Made by a program: the position numbers and the translations under genes. A stretch of DNA of 44,089 nucleotides from Tardiphaga sp. (lineage in GTDB: Bacteria > Pseudomonadota > Alphaproteobacteria > Rhizobiales > Xanthobacteraceae): assembly GCA_030147505.1 (NCBI GenBank), contig JASBVG010000055.1, positions 1-44,089 of the forward strand. The letters are read 5' to 3'. Below are positions 1 through 8,182 of this stretch, piece after piece. The notes below the pieces were generated by a model, which saw only the letters and a program-made list of their open reading frames with translations, ran no database searches and was not told the DNA's origin. Numbering within the stretch: position 1 is the first letter of the stretch; each line of letters begins with the position of its first letter.

Positions 1-300
1 TTTCATTTCCCGCATTGGGGGTGGTCCTGTGGAGAGTCGGTGGGGAGGTGCAAGCTGCTGGAGAGGTGCGGACGCTCAGAAGTGTCACGAAAGTCCGCAG
101 GTCCCCGGCAACGAAGTCTTGAGCGGTAAAGGTGCTGAAGAGACTTCAAGCCTGATGCGGCGGCCGGCGGATTTCAAAAGCCGGGTCGAACCACATCGCC
201 TGCGTCGGGTGGGAGAGCCACGAACATATGAGACATCCACCCAACGCGCAAGATCACGGGAAGTGCCGGCGTGAACGAAATCTTGGCGCCGAGATCGCCG
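1..300 (+). other. Structured non-coding region, possible truncated group II intron
   Basis: No convincing protein is encoded here; the one open frame (29-274) has no recognisable domain. The plus strand can fold into several successive stems: GAAGTCT near 112 with AGACTTC near 142, CCGGC with GCCGG around 164-184, and GCGTCGGGTGG near 202 with CCACCCAACGC near 238. The overall look, with stacked domain-I-like helices, resembles the 5' part of a bacterial group II intron RNA. No reverse transcriptase or domain V is present before the hemJ 3' end at 302, so an intron would be a 3'-truncated remnant. This is a pattern judgement only; an unrelated structured RNA or plain intergenic sequence remains possible. 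Confidence 0.3.
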
Positions 301-301
301 C

Positions 302-724
302 TCAAAACGGTTTCACCACCACCAGGATCACGATCAGGATCATGAGGATGGTCGGTACCTCATTGATAATCTTATAGAATCTAGCGCTTCGCGTATTGCG
401 GTCGAGGGCGAAGTCCCGCACTCGGCTGGTCAGAAAGCCATGGGCACCGGACATCAACAGCACCAGCAGCAGCTTGGCGTGAAACCAGCCGGAGGTGAAC
501 CAGCCACCGGACCAAGCGAGGTAAAGGCCGAGGATCCAGGTGGCGATCATCGCCGGATTGATGATCGCCTTGAGCAGCCGGCGCTCCATCACCTTGAAGG
601 TCTCGGACTGCTTCGATCCGATCTCCGCGTCACAGTGATAGACGAACAGCCTGGGCAGATAGAGCATTCCCGCCATCCAGGAAATGACAGCGATGATGTG
701 CAAAGCCTTCGCCCATTCATACAT
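302..724 (-). CDS. hemJ: Protoporphyrinogen IX oxidase HemJ
   Basis: A 140-residue integral membrane protein of the HemJ (UPF0093) family, which oxidises protoporphyrinogen IX to protoporphyrin IX late in heme synthesis in many alphaproteobacteria. The sequence starts MYEWAKALHIIAVISWMAGM and has about four hydrophobic segments. The WMAGMLYLPRLFVYH block is the family signature with its conserved histidine, and VMERRLL follows. An upstream in-frame extension reaches 943, but it is Arg/Pro-rich, unlike the family, and would run through the origin-like region, so the ATG at 724 is preferred. The gene runs away from the origin candidate and ends next to the structured region at the window edge. 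In related genomes hemJ sits near rho and hemE; neither is visible here. Confidence 0.88.
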   Translation of the reverse strand: MYEWAKALHIIAVISWMAGMLYLPRLFVYHCDAEIGSKQSETFKVMERRLLKAIINPAMIATWILGLYLAWSGGWFTSGWFHAKLLLVLLMSGAHGFLTSRVRDFALDRNTRSARFYKIINEVPTILMILIVILVVVKPF

Positions 725-1190
725 TGCTAAGCCTTGCCCTCTATCAGGATGCGGTGGGGTTTCGATCGGGAATATTTGCCCGTGATTGCTGGGGCTCCGC
801 AAGCGGGATCGAAGCGGTGATCCCCGCTCTATCGGTACGCGCCCCTTCCTCAAATCTATTATTAGATTCTTAAGGTTTGAGTCTGATTGGCCGTGGATTT
901 GGCCGGCACAATCCTGTCCCCGCCTCATCCCATGCTTGTGCACATGGCGATCGGAATCTTTCGCGAGTCCTCTTGCTATCGATACTGACTGGCAGCGCAG
1001 GGACTTGTCGTGTCACGGATCGGGATTCCGGAGAGACAAATTCACATAACCCCATTATCATGACGGACATCGCCGAACGGTATCCCCGCAGGCAGGCCTG
1101 TGAAGAAGAATCCGGGTTATCCCGGACGTCGCGCCATCGCCGCGAAACAGTGCGAAAAGCTCCACAGGGATTCACAGAACACACAGGGTT
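725..1190. other. oriC: Candidate chromosomal replication origin (oriC)
   Basis: This 466-base stretch without a gene lies directly upstream of the DUF299/RP001 homolog. In Caulobacter and other alphaproteobacteria oriC lies between hemE and that gene (established knowledge). Seen in the sequence: an AT-rich patch at 849-890 with a nested dyad; seven GANTC sites (865, 879, 954, 965, 1024, 1108, 1169), against about one expected in that length; and weak DnaA-box-like words AAATTCACA (1038-1046), AGCTCCACA (1158-1166), GGATTCACA (1168-1176) and TTATCCCGG (1117-1125). None is a perfect TTATCCACA. hemJ and the DUF299 gene diverge from it. It also has to contain their promoters, which may be its only role. 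Confidence 0.55.
849..881. repeat. AT-rich nested dyad inside the origin candidate
   Basis: Two inverted repeats are nested. AATCTA (853-858) pairs with TAGATT (863-868) around TTAT, and CTCAAA (849-854) pairs with TTTGAG (876-881). GATTC and GAGTC methylation sites fall within or at the edge of the dyad, and the core word TTCTTAAGG lies between. It is the most AT-rich spot of the region and so the likeliest unwinding element if this is oriC; otherwise it could be an operator for hemJ. Confidence 0.5.
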
Positions 1191-2033
1191 ATGGTGCATA
1201 CCACCGGCAGCTTTTTTCATCTTCATCTGGTGTCCGACTCTACCGGCGAAACGTTGATCACGGTCGCGCGCGCGGTGGCCGCCCAATATTCCAATGTCAC
1301 CCCTGTGGAGCATGTCTATCCGCTGGTGCGCAGCCAGAAACAGCTCGACCGTGTGCTGACCGAGATCGAGGAAGCACCGGGCATCGTGCTGTTCACCTTG
1401 CTGGAGAAGGATCTGGTCGAGCGGCTGGAAGCCAAGTGCCAGGAGATCAATTCGCCGAGCCTGTCGATCATCGGCCCGGTGATGCAACTGTTCCAGAATT
1501 ACCTAGGTGCCTCCACTTCCGGCCGGGTCGGCGCGCAGCATGTTCTCAATGCCGAATATTTCAAGCGCATCGACGCGCTGAATTATTCGATGATGCATGA
1601 TGACGGACAGCATACCGAAGGGCTGGAAGAGGCGGATGTCGTCCTTGTGGGCGTGTCGCGCACGTCGAAGACGCCAACCTCCATCTATCTGGCGAATCGT
1701 GGCGTTCGCACCGCCAATGTGCCGCTGGTCCCCGGTATCCCGATTCCAAAACAGCTCGAGACGCTGAAGAACCCGCTGGTGGTCAGCCTGCACGCGACGC
1801 CGGAAAGATTGATTCAGATCCGGCAGAACCGGCTGTTGTCGATCGGTGGCGATACGACCAATGACGATTATATTGATCGCCAGGCGGTGACCGACGAAGT
1901 CACCTATGCACGCAAGCTGTCCGCCAGATATGGCTGGGCCTTGCTGGAAGTGACGCGGCGCTCGATCGAGGAGACGGCTGCGGCGATCATGAAATTGCTG
2001 GCGGACCGCCAGCGACAACGGATGCAGGAATGA
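1191..2033 (+). CDS. PEP synthase/PPDK regulatory protein (DUF299)
   Basis: A 280-residue bifunctional kinase/pyrophosphorylase of the DUF299 family. It uses ADP to phosphorylate, and phosphate to dephosphorylate, the active-site threonine of pyruvate phosphate dikinase or PEP synthase, controlling PEP formation in the cytosol. The central nucleotide loop GVSRTSKT is at residues 154-161. The N terminus [12 protein letters not shown] and the segment [11 protein letters not shown] also fit the family, and the length is typical. The start is the ATG at 1191. It is the Rickettsia RP001/Caulobacter CC_0001-type gene that marks the origin-proximal block. It is first in a plus-strand run with maf, coaE and dnaQ, and its stop overlaps the maf start by 4 nt. 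Confidence 0.92.
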   Translation: MVHTTGSFFHLHLVSDSTGETLITVARAVAAQYSNVTPVEHVYPLVRSQKQLDRVLTEIEEAPGIVLFTLLEKDLVERLEAKCQEINSPSLSIIGPVMQLFQNYLGASTSGRVGAQHVLNAEYFKRIDALNYSMMHDDGQHTEGLEEADVVLVGVSRTSKTPTSIYLANRGVRTANVPLVPGIPIPKQLETLKNPLVVSLHATPERLIQIRQNRLLSIGGDTTNDDYIDRQAVTDEVTYARKLSARYGWALLEVTRRSIEETAAAIMKLLADRQRQRMQE

Positions 2034-2638
2034 CCATCTGGCGCGGCGAGGAGCCGCTGATACTGGCGTCGCAAAGCGCGGCGAGACGCATGCTGCTGGC
2101 AGGGGCCGGTATCCCGTTCGATGCAGCCCCGGCGGATATCGACGAGCGCGGTATTCAGCAGCGTTCCAATCTGACGGCCCCCGGCGACATCGCTGCCCTG
2201 CTGGCCGAGCAAAAGGCAGCCTTTGTTTCGCTGCGGCATCCCGGCCGCTATGTCGTCGGCGCCGATCAGACTTTGTCGGTGGGTGACCGGCTGTTCAACA
2301 AGCCCGCAGGCCGCGATCAGGCCGCGCAGCAATTGCGCGACCTTGCCGGCCGGACTCATGAGCTACATTCCGCCATCGCGGTGGCCTGCGACGGGGCGAC
2401 AATCTTTTCCCATGTCTCGGTGGCGCATATGACCATGCGCCCGCTCGACGATGTGGCCATCGACACCTATCTCGATGCCGCCGGCGACCATGTGACGACA
2501 AGTGTGGGGGCCTACCAGATCGAAGGGCTCGGGGTGCATCTGTTCGAATTGATCGAAGGCGATCATTTCACCATTCTCGGTCTGCCGCTGGTGCCGCTTC
2601 TGAAATTTCTGCGCGGCGAGCTGATGATCGGAATCTAA
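2030..2638 (+). CDS. maf: Maf-like nucleotide pyrophosphatase
   Basis: A 202-residue member of the Maf/HAM1-like family, which hydrolyses non-canonical or modified nucleoside triphosphates to monophosphates and pyrophosphate and so keeps them out of nucleic acids. The N-terminal substrate loop reads LASQSAARR (12-20), a variant of the usual [16 protein letters not shown] around residue 77 carries the family's catalytic aspartate (D79). Length is normal. The ATG overlaps the stop of the preceding regulator gene (ATGA), indicating translational coupling. Neighbours coaE and dnaQ match the conserved alphaproteobacterial order. Substrate preference among Maf subgroups cannot be decided from sequence alone. 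Confidence 0.9.
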   Translation: MTIWRGEEPLILASQSAARRMLLAGAGIPFDAAPADIDERGIQQRSNLTAPGDIAALLAEQKAAFVSLRHPGRYVVGADQTLSVGDRLFNKPAGRDQAAQQLRDLAGRTHELHSAIAVACDGATIFSHVSVAHMTMRPLDDVAIDTYLDAAGDHVTTSVGAYQIEGLGVHLFELIEGDHFTILGLPLVPLLKFLRGELMIGI

Positions 2639-2660
2639 GAAAAACAAAACGGGGAATGGA

Positions 2661-3260
2661 ATGCGTGTGTTGGGGCTGACCGGCTCGATCGGCATGGGGA
2701 AATCGACCACGGCAAAACTGTTCGTGGAGGCCGGCGTGCCAGTTTATGATGCCGATGCCACCGTTCACATGGTCTATGAGAACGAAGCCGTACCGCTGAT
2801 CGAGGCGGCATTTCCGGGCACCACCGCTGATGGCAAGGTCGATCGAACAAAACTGTCGCCGATGGTGGTCCACGATGCCGATGCTATGAAGAAGCTCGAA
2901 AGCATCGTTCATCCTCTGCTCGCCAGGCATCACAAGAAATTTCTCGACGATGCCGAAGCTGCCGGTGCGCCAGTGGCGGTGGTCGATGTTCCGCTGCTGT
3001 TCGAAACCGGCGGCGACAAGCGCGTCGATGCCATCGTCGTCGTTTCCACCGATGCCAAGACGCAGCGCGAACGCATTCTTGCCCGTGAGGGAATGACCGA
3101 GGAAAAGCTCGATGCCATCCTGGCGCGGCAGTTGCCCGATGCTGAAAAGCGAAGCCGGGCCGACTTCGTGGTGGATACGTCCCATGGCGTGGAGCCGGTG
3201 CGGGCGCGAATCGCTGAAATCCTCGTCGAGGCTGCTAAAATGCCTCGAAGAAGAACCTAA
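2661..3260 (+). CDS. coaE: Dephospho-CoA kinase
   Basis: A 199-residue P-loop kinase that phosphorylates the 3'-hydroxyl of dephospho-CoA with ATP, the last step of coenzyme A synthesis. The Walker A loop GSIGMGKST is at residues 8-16, right at the N terminus as in the family. VYDADATVH follows (substrate-binding aspartate), and VVDVPLLFETG is the typical middle block. It starts 22 nt after maf in the same run. The window also holds coaA (13932-14888), the first enzyme of the same pathway, in a separate operon. Confidence 0.95.
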   Translation: MRVLGLTGSIGMGKSTTAKLFVEAGVPVYDADATVHMVYENEAVPLIEAAFPGTTADGKVDRTKLSPMVVHDADAMKKLESIVHPLLARHHKKFLDDAEAAGAPVAVVDVPLLFETGGDKRVDAIVVVSTDAKTQRERILAREGMTEEKLDAILARQLPDAEKRSRADFVVDTSHGVEPVRARIAEILVEAAKMPRRRT

Positions 3261-3295
3261 GATTCTGGCCCCTGAGTTGCTGAGCAGAGATACCG

Positions 3296-4009
3296 ATGCG
3301 CGAAATCGTCATGGATACGGAAACCACCGGCCTCGATCCGTTGCGCGGCGATCGGCTGGTGGAAATCGGTTGCCTCGAAATCTTCAATCGTATGCCGACT
3401 GGCCAGACGTTTCATGTCTATTGTAACCCGGAACGCGACATGCCGCAGGAGGCCTTCAACGTTCACGGCCTGTCGGCGGAGTTTCTCTCCACCAAGCCAC
3501 TGTTTCATGAAGTCGCCGATGACTTTCTGGCCTTCATTGGCGACTCGCCGCTGGTAATTCACAACGGTTCGTTCGACCTAGGCTTCATCAATATGGAGCT
3601 CGACCGCATCAAACGACCACCGGTGTCACGCGATCGTCTTGTGGATACGCTGCTGTTGGCACGCCGCAAGCATCCGGGTGTGTCGAACCGTCTCGACGAT
3701 CTCTGCGCCCGCTATTCGATCGACAATTCCCGTCGTACCAAGCACGGCGCGTTACTCGATTCCGAACTTCTGGCCGAGGTCTATATCGATCTCGTCGGTG
3801 CGCGGCAGTCGTCGCTGATCTTGGCGGATGAAGCGCCGATCATGGTACGCGGGGGTATCACCGACACCCCGCGGCGTCAGCGCGAGATCGCATTGACGCC
3901 GCGCGTGACGGAGGAAGATCGCACTGCGCATCGCGCCTTTGTGGGCACGCTCGGCGATAAGCAGATCTGGTCGGAATTCTGGGGTGAGCCGGAAAAGGCG
4001 GCGGGGTAA
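3296..4009 (+). CDS. dnaQ: DNA polymerase III epsilon subunit (3'-5' exonuclease)
   Basis: A 237-residue proofreading exonuclease of the DEDDh superfamily, partner of the polymerase III alpha subunit. Exo I is DTETTG (7-12, residues D and E), Exo II is HNGSFDLGF (89-97, D94), and Exo III-epsilon has H150 and D155 in KHGALLDSELLA, giving a full DEDDh set. The C-terminal third is less conserved and would hold the alpha- and theta-binding part. It closes the run that starts at 1191, and downstream it converges on secB with a palindromic element between. The short spacing after coaE (35 nt) suggests co-transcription. Confidence 0.93.
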   Translation: MREIVMDTETTGLDPLRGDRLVEIGCLEIFNRMPTGQTFHVYCNPERDMPQEAFNVHGLSAEFLSTKPLFHEVADDFLAFIGDSPLVIHNGSFDLGFINMELDRIKRPPVSRDRLVDTLLLARRKHPGVSNRLDDLCARYSIDNSRRTKHGALLDSELLAEVYIDLVGARQSSLILADEAPIMVRGGITDTPRRQREIALTPRVTEEDRTAHRAFVGTLGDKQIWSEFWGEPEKAAG

Positions 4010-4036
4010 CGGTTGCTGTTGCCAGCTTTACAGAAC

Positions 4037-4137
4037 GTCGTCGCCCGGCTTGGCCGGCGATCTAGTAAACGTCGTTGGTGGCGTATTGCCGCCAATGCCA
4101 GTGAATACTGGGGCGCCCGGTCAAGCCGGGCGACGAC
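4037..4137. repeat. Type-A palindromic intergenic element, copy 1
   Basis: Perfect 16-bp inverted arms, GTCGTCGCCCGGCTTG at 4037-4052 and its complement at 4122-4137, enclose about 70 nt with further partial dyads (AGTAAAC versus the inner part near GTGAATACTGG). It fills the gap between the converging 3' ends of dnaQ and secB, so either transcript would form a large stem-loop. The same family recurs at 8088, 14897, 16142 and 30310. It has no T-run for a classic terminator. Confidence 0.8.
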
Positions 4138-4146
4138 AGTTCGGTA

Positions 4147-4623
4147 TTAATTCGCCGGGCCGGCTTCGGCCTGCTGGCGTTCCAGGTTCTGGCGATACAG
4201 GCCGACGAAATCGACGGGGTCGAGCATCAGGGGCGGGAAGCCGCCGTCGCGCACCGCGGTGGCGACGATCTCGCGAGCGAACGGGAACAGCAGGCGCGGG
4301 CACTCGATCATGATCAGCGGGTGCAGGTTTTCCTGCGGCACATTGACGATGCGGAACACGCCGGCATAAGCCAGTTCGAACGAGAACAGCACCGACCCGT
4401 TCGCGTCGGCCTTGCCCTCGATGGACAGCGTCACTTCATACTCGCTGTCCGAGAGGTTGTTGGCGCCGACATTGATCTGAATGTTGATATTCGGCTGCTG
4501 CTGTTGGGGCGCCAGCGAAGCCGGCGCATTCGGATTCTCGAAGGAAAGATCCTTGGTGTATTGCGCCAAAACGTTAAGCTGGGGGGGAGCCGCCTCGGGA
4601 GCGTTGCCGTTGCCGTTTGCCAT
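4147..4623 (-). CDS. secB: Protein-export chaperone SecB
   Basis: A 158-residue tetrameric cytosolic chaperone that keeps preproteins unfolded and delivers them to SecA. The body [19 protein letters not shown] and the blocks [10 protein letters not shown] and [13 protein letters not shown] are diagnostic of SecB. The N terminus is Ala/Pro/Gly-rich, as in rhizobial homologs. An open frame reaches 4686, but the ATG at 4623 is preceded by AGGAG at a good distance and gives the family length. It converges on dnaQ and diverges from the Tim44-like gene, another envelope-traffic gene. Confidence 0.95.
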   Translation of the reverse strand: MANGNGNAPEAAPPQLNVLAQYTKDLSFENPNAPASLAPQQQQPNINIQINVGANNLSDSEYEVTLSIEGKADANGSVLFSFELAYAGVFRIVNVPQENLHPLIMIECPRLLFPFAREIVATAVRDGGFPPLMLDPVDFVGLYRQNLERQQAEAGPAN

Positions 4624-5049
4624 GTCGAAAATCTCCTGAAACGCCGCCGGGCGGCTTTGCCGATTCGCCGCGGAAAGCCGCGCCAAAGCGGCCCTTCCGT
4701 GCGGCGAGTGGCTATCATAGGCCCGCGGTATTCGACAAGGACGGCAAGCGTCTGATTGCAGTCAGCCAACGGCCGAGACGCAGTCCGGATCCGTCCGCCA
4801 ATCCGCGCTAACCGGCTGATATGCCGCGGCTTCCACGTCTGTCACGCACCGATATAAGAGAACTTGTCGCTCGGTCCGGCGTTATCGTCATCCGGACGGG
4901 GCCGCTTTGCCGCAGGTCCCCTGGGGCGCATGCCATTGGCTGGACCAGGTTTCATGTCTAGATGAGTTTGCGCCGCCAATGATGTATCATATGTCGCGGC
5001 ACCTTACTTCCCGGGCCCTAGCCCGGTACCGATCAGAAAGCGACAAGAC
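4624..5049. promoter_or_regulatory. Divergent upstream region of secB and the Tim44-like gene
   Basis: A 426-base gap that must hold promoters for secB (leftward) and the Tim44-like gene (rightward). I see no convincing coding sequence. A short inverted repeat GTCCGG (4874-4879)/CCGGAC (4892-4897) is present. No -35/-10 pair stands out clearly. Confidence 0.4.
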
Positions 5050-5748
5050 GTGGACATTTACACCATCATCTTCCTGGCACTGGCGGTCTTCATTTTCCTG
5101 CGCCTGCGCAATGTGCTCGGACAGCGTACCGGGGAGGAGCGTCCGCCCTTCGACCGCGCTGCCACCCGCGAGGCGATGCCGCAGGAAGGCAATGTGGTGT
5201 CCATGCCGGGCAGCCCGATCGACCAGAGCCAGCCGGCCCCGGCCGCAGAGATTTCGCCGGCCGAGCGTTGGAAGGGTATTGCCGAACCGGGCACGCCGCT
5301 GGCTGCTGGTCTCGATGCCGTTGTCGAGCAGGATTCGTCATTCGATGCGCGCCACTTCGTCACCGGCGCCAAGAGTGCTTATGAGATGATTGTGCTCGCT
5401 TTTGCGAATGGCGATCGTCGTGCGCTGAAAGACCTGCTCTCCGCTGAAGTGTTCGATAGCTTCGATGCCGCCATCAAGGATCGCGAGGTCAATGAGCTAA
5501 AAACCGAGACCCGCTTCGTCTCCATCGACAAGGCTGATGTCGTCGGCGCCGAGGTGCGCGATCGCACTGCACAGCTTACGATCCGCTTCGTTTCGCAGAT
5601 GATCTCCGTCACGCGCGACAAGGCCGGTCATGTGGTTGACGGCAGTGCCGACAGCGTCTCTGATATCACCGATGTCTGGACCTTCGCCCGCGACATCTCC
5701 TCGCGCGATCCGAACTGGAAGCTGGTTGGCACCGGCGCCGGTCAGTAA
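5050..5748 (+). CDS. Tim44-like domain protein (TimA/TIM44 family)
   Basis: A 232-residue inner-membrane protein. It starts with GTG (MDIYTIIFLALAVFIFLRL), where residues 4-20 form one membrane anchor. A Pro/Ala-rich linker follows, then a C-terminal Tim44-like domain from about residue 95, with AKSAYEMIVLAFANGDRRAL and ending VWTFARDISSRDPNWKLVGT. The domain is shared with mitochondrial Tim44 and with MRPL45. Bacterial versions lie in the envelope and their exact job is not settled. It begins the run Tim44-mltA-smr and lies beside secB, a well-kept order in this bacterial group. Confidence 0.85.
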   Translation: MDIYTIIFLALAVFIFLRLRNVLGQRTGEERPPFDRAATREAMPQEGNVVSMPGSPIDQSQPAPAAEISPAERWKGIAEPGTPLAAGLDAVVEQDSSFDARHFVTGAKSAYEMIVLAFANGDRRALKDLLSAEVFDSFDAAIKDREVNELKTETRFVSIDKADVVGAEVRDRTAQLTIRFVSQMISVTRDKAGHVVDGSADSVSDITDVWTFARDISSRDPNWKLVGTGAGQ

Positions 5749-7471
5749 GGCCACGCGGCACGCGGCATTCGCTGCGTGCGCCACAGCGTGCGTCCTCACC
5801 TTGCTGACGTGCGCTGCCGATGCGCGTGGGCTGAATCACAAATATCGGAGTCGCGGACAATCCGAGGCTTATGTCCCGCGCTACAATCCGGTGCGCGAAT
5901 TTCCGTTCGAATTCCCCGGCAGCCAATATATGCCTGTGGCGTGGTCGGATATCGCCGGCTGGCGCGATGACGATCAGCTCGGTGCCTTCAAGGCGTTCCA
6001 GGTCAGTTGCCGTCCCATCAATGCGCCGCGCAATCCCTCGCCGGAATCCAAGACCATCGGCAATTCACTGCGCGAGCCCTGTCAGGCTGCGAAGTCGGCG
6101 GATGTAACCGACGGCACCAAAGCACGCACTTTCTTCGAACGTCACTTCACGCCCGTTCGCATCGCGCGCCTCGGCGAGCCTGAAGGATTTGTCACCGGCT
6201 ATTACGAGCCGATCGTCGATGGCTCGAAGACGAAGACCGATGTCTACACGGTGCCGGTCTATCGCCGGCCGTCGAACCTGTTCGTGCACGGCTACAATCA
6301 GGCCTCGCCAAGCCTGCCCAATGGCGGGGACGTCTTCCGTAAGATCGGCCGCCGCAAGCTCGTGCCCTATTACGATCGTGCGCAGATCGAGGACGGCGCC
6401 ATCGCCGGCCGCGGGCTCGAAATCGCGTGGCTCAAGAGTCAGACGGACTTGTTGTTCTCCCAGATCCAGGGCTCGGCGCGGATACGGATGGAAGACGGCA
6501 GCTCCATTCGTATCAATTACGATTCTCACAACGGCTATCGCTATACGCCGGTGGGCCGCGTGCTGATCGATCGCGGCATCATCCCGCGCGAACAGATGTC
6601 GATGCAGCGCATCCGTCAATATTTCGAAGAGAATCCGGAAGCCGCCAATGAAGTGCGCCGGCAGAACCGCGCCTTCGTATTCTTCCGCGAGGTTCAGCTG
6701 TCCGACAAGGACGAAGCGGTGGGTGCACAGGGCGTGCCGCTCACGGCCGGCCGTTCGATTGCCGTGGACAAGGGCCTGCATGTCTATGGCACACCGTTCT
6801 TCATCGAGGGCGAACTGCCCATTGACACCGACACCTCGAAGACGCCGTTCCGCCGCCTGATGGTGGCGCAGGATACAGGCTCGGCGATTGTCGGGCCTGC
6901 GCGTGCCGATCTCTATTTCGGTGCCGGCACGGAGATGGGCCGTGTCGCTGGCCGCATCCGCCATCCCGCGAGATTCGTCATGCTGGTGCCGAACAGTCTC
7001 GATCCTTCGGTGCGTGGACACAACATGCCGCTGCCGGATAGCAGGCCCTCGGCGAAGATTGCAAAACTGTTTCCCTCGGTGCCGGTGAGCGAGCCGGCGA
7101 AAGTTGAGACTACGAAGACGGAAGTTGCAAAGGCGGAGCCGCCGAAGGTAAGTGCGGCGGCCTCCGAAAAGCCTGCCATCGCGAAAACCGAGCCACCGGC
7201 CGAGACCAAGTCCGTGACGCCCGCGTCCACTGGCGTGCCGCTGCCGGCGCCGAAGCCTGTGGAGCTTGCGGCTCTCGCTGTTCCGGCCGCTGCCGCTGCA
7301 GCCGCCATTCCGATGCCGGAGGCCCGACCTCAATCGGCGCCGCAGCTCGCGAAGAGTGCTCCACCGGAAGCGAAACAGGAAGCCAAGCCGCACCGCGCCA
7401 AGTATAAACGTCGTGTCACTCGTCGCGCGCCGGCGAAGCCGTCGTCGTTCTTCCGTTTCCCCTGGCAATGA
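5726..7471 (+). CDS. mltA: Membrane-bound lytic murein transglycosylase A
   Basis: Cleaves peptidoglycan between MurNAc and GlcNAc, forming 1,6-anhydro ends, in the periplasm. From the TTG at 5726 it has 581 residues: a signal peptide (1 to about 32, AACATACVLTLLTCAADARG), an MltA domain with GFVTGYYEP at 154-162 and FSQIQGSARI, and a 3D domain (AQDTGSAIVGPARADLYFG, aspartates 383 and 395). About 140 Pro/Ala/Lys-rich residues follow, ending in a very basic tail. That tail is longer than in E. coli MltA and may bind the wall. The start is uncertain: an in-frame ATG at 5672 would add 18 residues ahead of the signal peptide. Both starts overlap the preceding gene. I see no clear lipobox ahead of the mature part. 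Confidence 0.88.
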   Translation: MAPAPVSKATRHAAFAACATACVLTLLTCAADARGLNHKYRSRGQSEAYVPRYNPVREFPFEFPGSQYMPVAWSDIAGWRDDDQLGAFKAFQVSCRPINAPRNPSPESKTIGNSLREPCQAAKSADVTDGTKARTFFERHFTPVRIARLGEPEGFVTGYYEPIVDGSKTKTDVYTVPVYRRPSNLFVHGYNQASPSLPNGGDVFRKIGRRKLVPYYDRAQIEDGAIAGRGLEIAWLKSQTDLLFSQIQGSARIRMEDGSSIRINYDSHNGYRYTPVGRVLIDRGIIPREQMSMQRIRQYFEENPEAANEVRRQNRAFVFFREVQLSDKDEAVGAQGVPLTAGRSIAVDKGLHVYGTPFFIEGELPIDTDTSKTPFRRLMVAQDTGSAIVGPARADLYFGAGTEMGRVAGRIRHPARFVMLVPNSLDPSVRGHNMPLPDSRPSAKIAKLFPSVPVSEPAKVETTKTEVAKAEPPKVSAAASEKPAIAKTEPPAETKSVTPASTGVPLPAPKPVELAALAVPAAAAAAAIPMPEARPQSAPQLAKSAPPEAKQEAKPHRAKYKRRVTRRAPAKPSSFFRFPWQ

Positions 7472-8058
7472 AACGCTCGCGTCCGCCACAGATCATCGAT
7501 CCGCCCCGCCGTCGTCATCGCCCTCTGAGCGAGGACGAACGCGCGTTGTGGGACAGCGTCGCCAAACAGGTGAAGCCGCTGCGCAAACGAACGCGGGTGG
7601 TGAAGCCTGATGCGATCGTAGCCGAGGCAGCGCCGGTGGCGTTGCCGCCGATGTCGCGCAAGGTCGCCGAAGCACCGCCGGCCAAGCCGGTGAAACACGC
7701 CGCTCCTCCCGTGCCACCATTGATGGCGCTTGGCCGCCGCGAGCGCTTGCAGCTCTCACGCGGCCGCAAGGAGATCGATGGGCGGCTCGATCTGCACGGC
7801 ATGACCCAGGAGCGCGCGCATCGCGCGCTCGCCACATTTCTCCAGCGCGCGAGTTATGATGGTCTGTCCTTCGTGCTGATCATCACTGGCAAGGGCCGCA
7901 CCGGCGGACTCGACGCTGAGCGCGGCATTCTGCGACGGCAAGTGCCGATCTGGCTAGGCCTGCCGGAGTTTCGTGCGCTGGTGGTGGGGTTCGAGGAAGC
8001 GCATATCGGGCATGGCGGTGCCGGAGCTCTGTATGTGCGGGTGAGACGGGCGAGGTAG
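7468..8058 (+). CDS. Smr domain protein
   Basis: A 196-residue protein with a very basic N terminus (KRSRPPQIIDPPRRRHRPLS) and a C-terminal Smr domain from about residue 100. The motifs LDLHGMT and IITGKGRTGG are the two signatures of the Smr fold, which in MutS2 and stand-alone proteins is linked to nuclease or nucleic-acid-binding activity. Its ATG overlaps the mltA stop (ATGA). The same pairing with mltA is common in alphaproteobacteria, but the functional reason is not known. It converges on hslU with a palindromic element between. Confidence 0.88.
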   Translation: MKRSRPPQIIDPPRRRHRPLSEDERALWDSVAKQVKPLRKRTRVVKPDAIVAEAAPVALPPMSRKVAEAPPAKPVKHAAPPVPPLMALGRRERLQLSRGRKEIDGRLDLHGMTQERAHRALATFLQRASYDGLSFVLIITGKGRTGGLDAERGILRRQVPIWLGLPEFRALVVGFEEAHIGHGGAGALYVRVRRAR

Positions 8059-8087
8059 TGGGGATCACGACCTCACTGCTCTCACCA

Positions 8088-8169
8088 CGTCATTGCCGGG
8101 CTTGACCCGGCAATCCATCTAGTCACGCGCCGTCAAAGATGGGTCCGCGGGTCAGGCCCGCGGATGACG
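8088..8169. repeat. Type-A-like palindromic element, variant copy
   Basis: The outer arms CGTCAT (8088-8093) and ATGACG (8164-8169) enclose two tight hairpins, TGCCGGG-CTTGA-CCCGGCA and TCCGCGGG-TCAGG-CCCGCGGA, on either side of a short spacer. The words GGGCTTGACCCGG and AATCCATCTAGT echo the other type-A copies. It sits between the converging smr and hslU ends. Confidence 0.7.
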
Positions 8170-8182
8170 TTGGAGTTTGCGG

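Noticed and set aside
1..300. RNase P RNA because of the word GAAAGTCCG
   Set aside because: The rest of the conserved P RNA core (the second half pairing and the ACAGAAA region) is missing.
302..943. Longer start for hemJ
   Set aside because: The 73 extra residues are Arg/Pro-rich, not seen in the family, and run through the origin-like region.
6065..7489. A 474-residue open frame antisense to mltA
   Set aside because: Arg/His-rich composition typical of antisense frames in high-GC genes. mltA on the plus strand has clear domains.
8088..8169. Classic rho-independent terminator for smr or hslU
   Set aside because: The stems are strong, but no T-run follows on either strand; it fits the palindromic repeat family better.
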